Positions 7,009 through 9,033 of a stretch of 9,033 nt of DNA are shown piece after piece (within the stretch, counting starts at the first letter, position 1; every line of letters begins with the position of its first letter). The notes under the pieces are model-generated. The model had not been told where the DNA came from and did no database searches. It was given only the letters and a program-made list of their open reading frames with translations. Source of the DNA: an uncultured Collinsella sp. (GTDB taxonomy: Bacteria > Actinomycetota > Coriobacteriia > Coriobacteriales > Coriobacteriaceae). The position numbers were made by a program, and so were the translations under genes. Location: the NCBI GenBank assembly GCA_900543505.1, contig UQSB01000065.1, positions 1 through 9,033 on the forward strand, in the 5' to 3' direction.

Positions 7009-7914
7009 CTAGATGCTCAGCCAGCGATCGCCCTCGGCTCGGCAAAAGCCCTCACGCTCCAGGTCGGCCAGAATGCCCGCGACAAGCTCGCGCTCGACCG
7101 GTCCACGCCCAGCCGCCGCTTCCATCTCGTTAACGCCCACCACGGCATCAGCAAGCGTAATCCCCGCCGGCTGGCCATCGCGCGCTGCCAGCAACATGCG
7201 CACGATATGCGCGCGCTTTTGGCGACGTGAGCCCTCAAACTTTGATTGACGGCTATAGCCCGCCGAGCGCCTGGACGGATTGGGCAACGTCTTTTTTAGA
7301 TATGCGCCGTAATCTAGCAACGCGTAATACCACGCGCGCGGCGTATCGGCATCATCGAGCGGCACGGCAAAGGGAGCGATCTCGTCGGTCGCCGCACCGG
7401 GGGCCGCCGGACAGGCCGCCTGAATCAGCGGCACCAGCTCGCGATCGGGAACAGCCGGTACATCGGGAAAGAAGTGATGCAGAAAGACCGTGCGCACGTT
7501 GGTCTCCAGATACACGCCTGGAAGATCGAACGCGAACGACCGGATGCCCTGCGCCGTCGCCGGGCCAATACCGGGCAGGGCGACCAGGTCGCGCGTCTCA
7601 CGTGGAAACTTCCCGTCCCAGTCCTCTACAACGCGCTGAGCGGCCTTGTGGAGCGCCAGGGCGCGTCGGTTGTAGCCCATCCCCTGCCAAGCGTCCAAAA
7701 CATCGGAAGGCGCGGCCTGGGCAAGCGCCTGCACGGTTGGAAAGCGATCGAGCCACGCGGGCATACGCGTCTCCACACGCGGCACCTGCGTTTGCTGCAG
7801 CATAACCTCGGAAAGCCAAACAATGTACGGGTCGCGCGTGCGGCGCCACGGAAGGTCGCGATAGCGCAGGACCCCTTCCGAACGAATCATCGAACGAAAG
7901 GGGTCCTGAATCAT
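7009..7914 (-). CDS. MutY-like adenine DNA glycosylase lacking the Fe-S cluster
   Basis: This HhH-GPD glycosylase is closest to MutY, which removes adenine mispaired with 8-oxoguanine. Visible family motifs are LPWR at 21-24, WLSEVMLQQTQV at 33-44 with the MutY catalytic Glu (Glu36), GMGYNRRA at 78-85 and the helix-hairpin-helix LPGIGPATA at 113-121. The lyase lysine of Nth is Ala119 here, as expected for a monofunctional enzyme. Two departures stand out: the second catalytic Asp is Glu137 (LETNVR), and the four Fe-S cysteines are missing, with only Cys168 and Cys291 in the chain. At 301 residues it also lacks the usual C-terminal Nudix-like domain; a basic NPSRRS...QSKFEGS segment (212-229) and a winged-helix-like end replace it. 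I recall a MutY-like subfamily with these traits. The start at 7914 has AAGGAG seven bases upstream. rrf2 ends 21 bp before it. Confidence 0.85.
   Translation of the reverse strand: MIQDPFRSMIRSEGVLRYRDLPWRRTRDPYIVWLSEVMLQQTQVPRVETRMPAWLDRFPTVQALAQAAPSDVLDAWQGMGYNRRALALHKAAQRVVEDWDGKFPRETRDLVALPGIGPATAQGIRSFAFDLPGVYLETNVRTVFLHHFFPDVPAVPDRELVPLIQAACPAAPGAATDEIAPFAVPLDDADTPRAWYYALLDYGAYLKKTLPNPSRRSAGYSRQSKFEGSRRQKRAHIVRMLLAARDGQPAGITLADAVVGVNEMEAAAGRGPVERELVAGILADLEREGFCRAEGDRWLSI
7867..7908 (-). repeat. Inverted repeat in the first codons of the MutY-like gene
   Basis: CAGGACCCCTT (7867-7877) and AAGGGGTCCTG (7898-7908) are perfect 11-bp complements; allowing one mismatch, which is a U-G pair in the mRNA, extends the stem to 14 bp. 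The loop holds the direct repeat CGAACGAA twice, four bases apart. The stem spans codons 3-16, so it could limit translation or mRNA access after initiation. No U-run follows, so it is not a standard terminator for rrf2. Confidence 0.6.
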
Positions 7915-7935
7915 GACAATGCTCCTTATGCGGCG

Positions 7936-8421
7936 CTATTCCTCCCGGCAAGCATACGCGCAGGCGGCGTACTCGGGAAACGCATCGCGATCGGCGAACT
8001 TGGGATCGACGGCCGGGAACTGGCGATGGGCGACGATATCGCCGAGCGAAACGGAATCGAGATAGTCGCGCATCAGTGCCTGGGCTCCGGCCCACAGGGG
8101 ATGATAGCAGCACGTGCCCATGCGCGCACAGTCGCCATCGGGCGCGGTGCAGTCGTTCATAACCATGGGGCCCTGAACGGCCTCTACAACCTGACGGATC
8201 GTGACATCGTCGGGGCTCACCTTAAGGCGCATGCCGCCATGAACACCACGCAGGCTCTCCACAATGCCGGCCTGAACCAAACCGTGTTGGATCGAACGGG
8301 CAAACGAATACGGGACATTGACCTCTTCGGCGGCAGTGCGAACAGAAAGCAGACGCTCCGGGTCCTCGGCAAGCATCGCGAGCATGCGAAGGGCGTAATC
8401 AGTCTTCCTCGATATGTCCAT
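7936..8421 (-). CDS. Rrf2-family transcriptional regulator, probable Fe-S sensor
   Basis: Rrf2 proteins (IscR, NsrR, RsrR, CymR types) are dimeric winged-helix regulators, many of which read Fe-S status, nitric oxide or redox state. The 161-residue chain has the family length. The start MDISRKTDYALRMLAML and the helix-turn-helix region at about 25-65, ending in RGVHGGMRL, are typical. Cys91, Cys98 and Cys104 give C-x6-C-x5-C, close to the IscR and NsrR ligand spacing, with an extra Cys105; this favours a cluster-binding member over the cysteine-poor types. Two further cysteines, 154 and 158 in a C-x3-C pair, lie near the C-terminus, which is unusual to my knowledge. The ATG at 8421 has AAAGGGG just upstream. 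It is 21 bp from the MutY-like gene and probably in one operon with it. Which subtype it is cannot be settled from sequence alone. Confidence 0.9.
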   Translation of the reverse strand: MDISRKTDYALRMLAMLAEDPERLLSVRTAAEEVNVPYSFARSIQHGLVQAGIVESLRGVHGGMRLKVSPDDVTIRQVVEAVQGPMVMNDCTAPDGDCARMGTCCYHPLWAGAQALMRDYLDSVSLGDIVAHRQFPAVDPKFADRDAFPEYAACAYACREE

Positions 8422-8446
8422 TTTTCCCCTTTCAAGGAATAGGAAC

Positions 8447-8460
8447 AGCTCGAACGAGCT
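8447..8460. promoter_or_regulatory. Dyad AGCTCG-AA-CGAGCT ahead of rrf2 (operator candidate)
   Basis: Two perfect 6-bp arms with a two-base centre lie 26 bases upstream of the rrf2 start codon. Rrf2 regulators often control their own gene, so this is a natural place for an autoregulatory site, but the sequence does not match an IscR or NsrR consensus that I can recall. Confidence 0.35.
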
Positions 8461-8474
8461 CCGGGGCCGAGCTT

Positions 8475-8486
8475 ACGTCGAGACGT
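8475..8486. repeat. Short dyad ACGTC-GA-GACGT
   Basis: Perfect 5-bp arms around two bases, in the rrf2 leader. It overlaps a minus-strand TTGACG (8489-8484) that could be a -35 box, although no -10 box follows at proper spacing. Confidence 0.3.
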
Positions 8487-8497
8487 CAATGACCGTA

Positions 8498-8527
8498 TGG
8501 ACGCCCAAATAGCAAAACGGGTGTCCA
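8498..8527. repeat. 9-bp inverted repeat in the rrf2 leader
   Basis: TGGACGCCC (8498-8506) and GGGTGTCCA (8519-8527) pair along nine bases with one G-T position, around a 12-base loop. The wobble pair forms only in plus-strand RNA; on the minus strand it is an A-C mismatch, so it is a weaker hairpin in the rrf2 message. Confidence 0.35.
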
Positions 8528-8580
8528 CTGAATGCCGCGTTTGAAGCCTCTTGCATCAAAAACGGCCCACAGTGCAATTC

Positions 8581-8609
8581 AGTATAACCTAACCCCCTGC
8601 TTCGTTGAA
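8581..8609 (-). promoter_or_regulatory. Candidate distal rrf2 promoter
   Basis: On the minus strand TATACT (-10, 8586-8581, five of six consensus bases) stands 17 nt from TTCAAC (8609-8604, three of six). If used, the rrf2 leader would be about 150 nt and would contain the three dyads listed between here and the gene. No better promoter is seen nearer to rrf2. Confidence 0.4.
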
Positions 8610-8613
8610 CAGG

Positions 8614-8625
8614 TGTTGCGCAACA
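8614..8625. promoter_or_regulatory. 12-bp perfect palindrome TGTTGCGCAACA
   Basis: A complete 12-bp palindrome directly upstream of the proposed -35 box, where activators commonly bind. Ten of its bases recur, with flanks, as TGCGCAACAA at 8912-8921 over the tRNA promoter -35 region. Confidence 0.4.
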
Positions 8626-8633
8626 AACGTCTT

Positions 8634-8654
8634 GTTTGAGCACATGTCTCAAAC
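8634..8654. promoter_or_regulatory. Inverted repeat GTTTGAG-N7-CTCAAAC
   Basis: Perfect 7-bp arms (8634-8640 and 8648-8654) surround CACATGT, which itself contains the palindrome ACATGT. The centre-to-centre geometry suits a dimeric regulator. The stretch between this repeat and the tRNA terminator (8655-8728) holds nothing else I can identify. Confidence 0.4.
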
Positions 8655-8728
8655 GGAGCTTGTCCGGGAATTGGAAGGATTTGGTTTTGGGCGAAAGGTA
8701 CCGATGGGATCAAGGTCCTATCAAACGC

Positions 8729-8756
8729 AAAAAGCCACGTCCGAAGACGTGGCTTT
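8729..8756 (-). terminator. Intrinsic terminator of the tRNA-Asp transcript
   Basis: AAAGCCACGTC (8731-8741) and GACGTGGCTTT (8746-8756) form a perfect 11-bp stem. On the minus strand the loop is the stable TTCG tetraloop and the U-run continues to five residues (8733-8729). It lies nine bases past the tRNA 3' end. Confidence 0.92.
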
Positions 8757-8764
8757 AATTGCGT

Positions 8765-8842
<78 letters not shown>

Positions 8843-8888
8843 AGGCAGTCGTTCGCGTTTGTTTCCGCTCGCGTGCGCTGCGGGGATT

Positions 8889-8941
8889 AGTATACACAGA
8901 AGTCTGTCCGGTGCGCAACAACTTTTTTGAAAATATTTTTT
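8889..8941 (-). promoter_or_regulatory. tRNA-Asp promoter with UP-like element
   Basis: On the minus strand TATACT (-10, 8894-8889) lies 18 nt from TTGCGC (-35, 8918-8913). Directly upstream are two A6 tracts (8941-8936 and 8928-8923), at about -41 to -59 from the expected start near 8882, exactly where UP elements contact the RNA polymerase alpha subunits. The bases after the -10 box are C-rich (CCCCGC), the type of discriminator found on stringently controlled stable-RNA promoters. Confidence 0.6.
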
Positions 8942-9016
8942 GGGCCCTCCGGGAGGGTCTCCGGGGCCGGCTGGCGCGGGTTAAGTTTGCTGCTCTACAG
9001 TCCTGCGCAAGACGGA

Positions 9017-9033
9017 AAGCACATTAAGTGCTT
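9017..9033. repeat. Hairpin arms at the window edge
   Basis: AAGCAC (9017-9022) and GTGCTT (9028-9033) pair around a five-base loop and may extend past the window end. It may be part of a terminator of the next gene upstream. The 75 bases between it and the tRNA promoter show only a short GC-rich dyad (CCCTC with GAGGG, 8945-8957) and no gene. Confidence 0.4.

Noticed and set aside
8473..8556. 27-codon minus-strand frame in the rrf2 leader, a possible upstream ORF
   Set aside because: It starts with ATG and ends in TAA but has no Shine-Dalgarno sequence; a frame of this length is expected by chance.
8655..8764. tRNA-Asp 3' flank as a prophage or island attachment site
   Set aside because: No integrase, no repeat of the tRNA 3' end and no foreign genes are visible; the flank holds an ordinary terminator.

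Overview
The window is high-GC bacterial chromosome with every recognisable gene on the minus strand. Gene content, the G+C-rich codon bias and a Fe-S-free MutY-like glycosylase suggest an actinobacterium of the Coriobacteriia, perhaps Collinsella. That is an inference from overall character and should be tested with a marker gene. No insertion sequence, phage module or CRISPR array is visible.

In the direction of transcription (from base 9033 down to 1) the layout is: a tRNA-Asp(GTC) gene with an UP-element-type promoter and a strong terminator; about 300 bases without a clear gene but with five dyad symmetries; an Rrf2-family regulator with cysteines spaced like a Fe-S ligand set; a MutY-like DNA glycosylase without Fe-S cysteines; rubrerythrin; a 31-nt near-perfect inverted repeat and an intrinsic terminator; a small unrecognised single-pass membrane protein; rmuC; an MsbA-type ABC half-transporter whose probable promoter carries a 14-bp palindrome; nth (endonuclease III); and the first 395 codons of mfd, which runs off the window.

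Five of the eight protein genes concern DNA repair or peroxide defence: mutY-like, rubrerythrin, rmuC, nth and mfd. They follow an Rrf2 regulator that may sense redox state or Fe-S status. rrf2 and the mutY-like gene lie 21 bp apart with no terminator between them and look like one operon; rubrerythrin may be read from the same transcript or from its own weak promoter, and the terminator after it closes this unit. The membrane protein, rmuC, ABC, nth and mfd genes form later units, with ABC and nth (63 bp apart) likely co-transcribed.

I do not see a wholly new system. The points most worth a second look are the long inverted repeat behind rubrerythrin, the palindrome inside the ABC promoter, the cluster of dyads upstream of rrf2, the hairpin in the first codons of the mutY-like gene, and the altered catalytic and metal-site residues of that protein.
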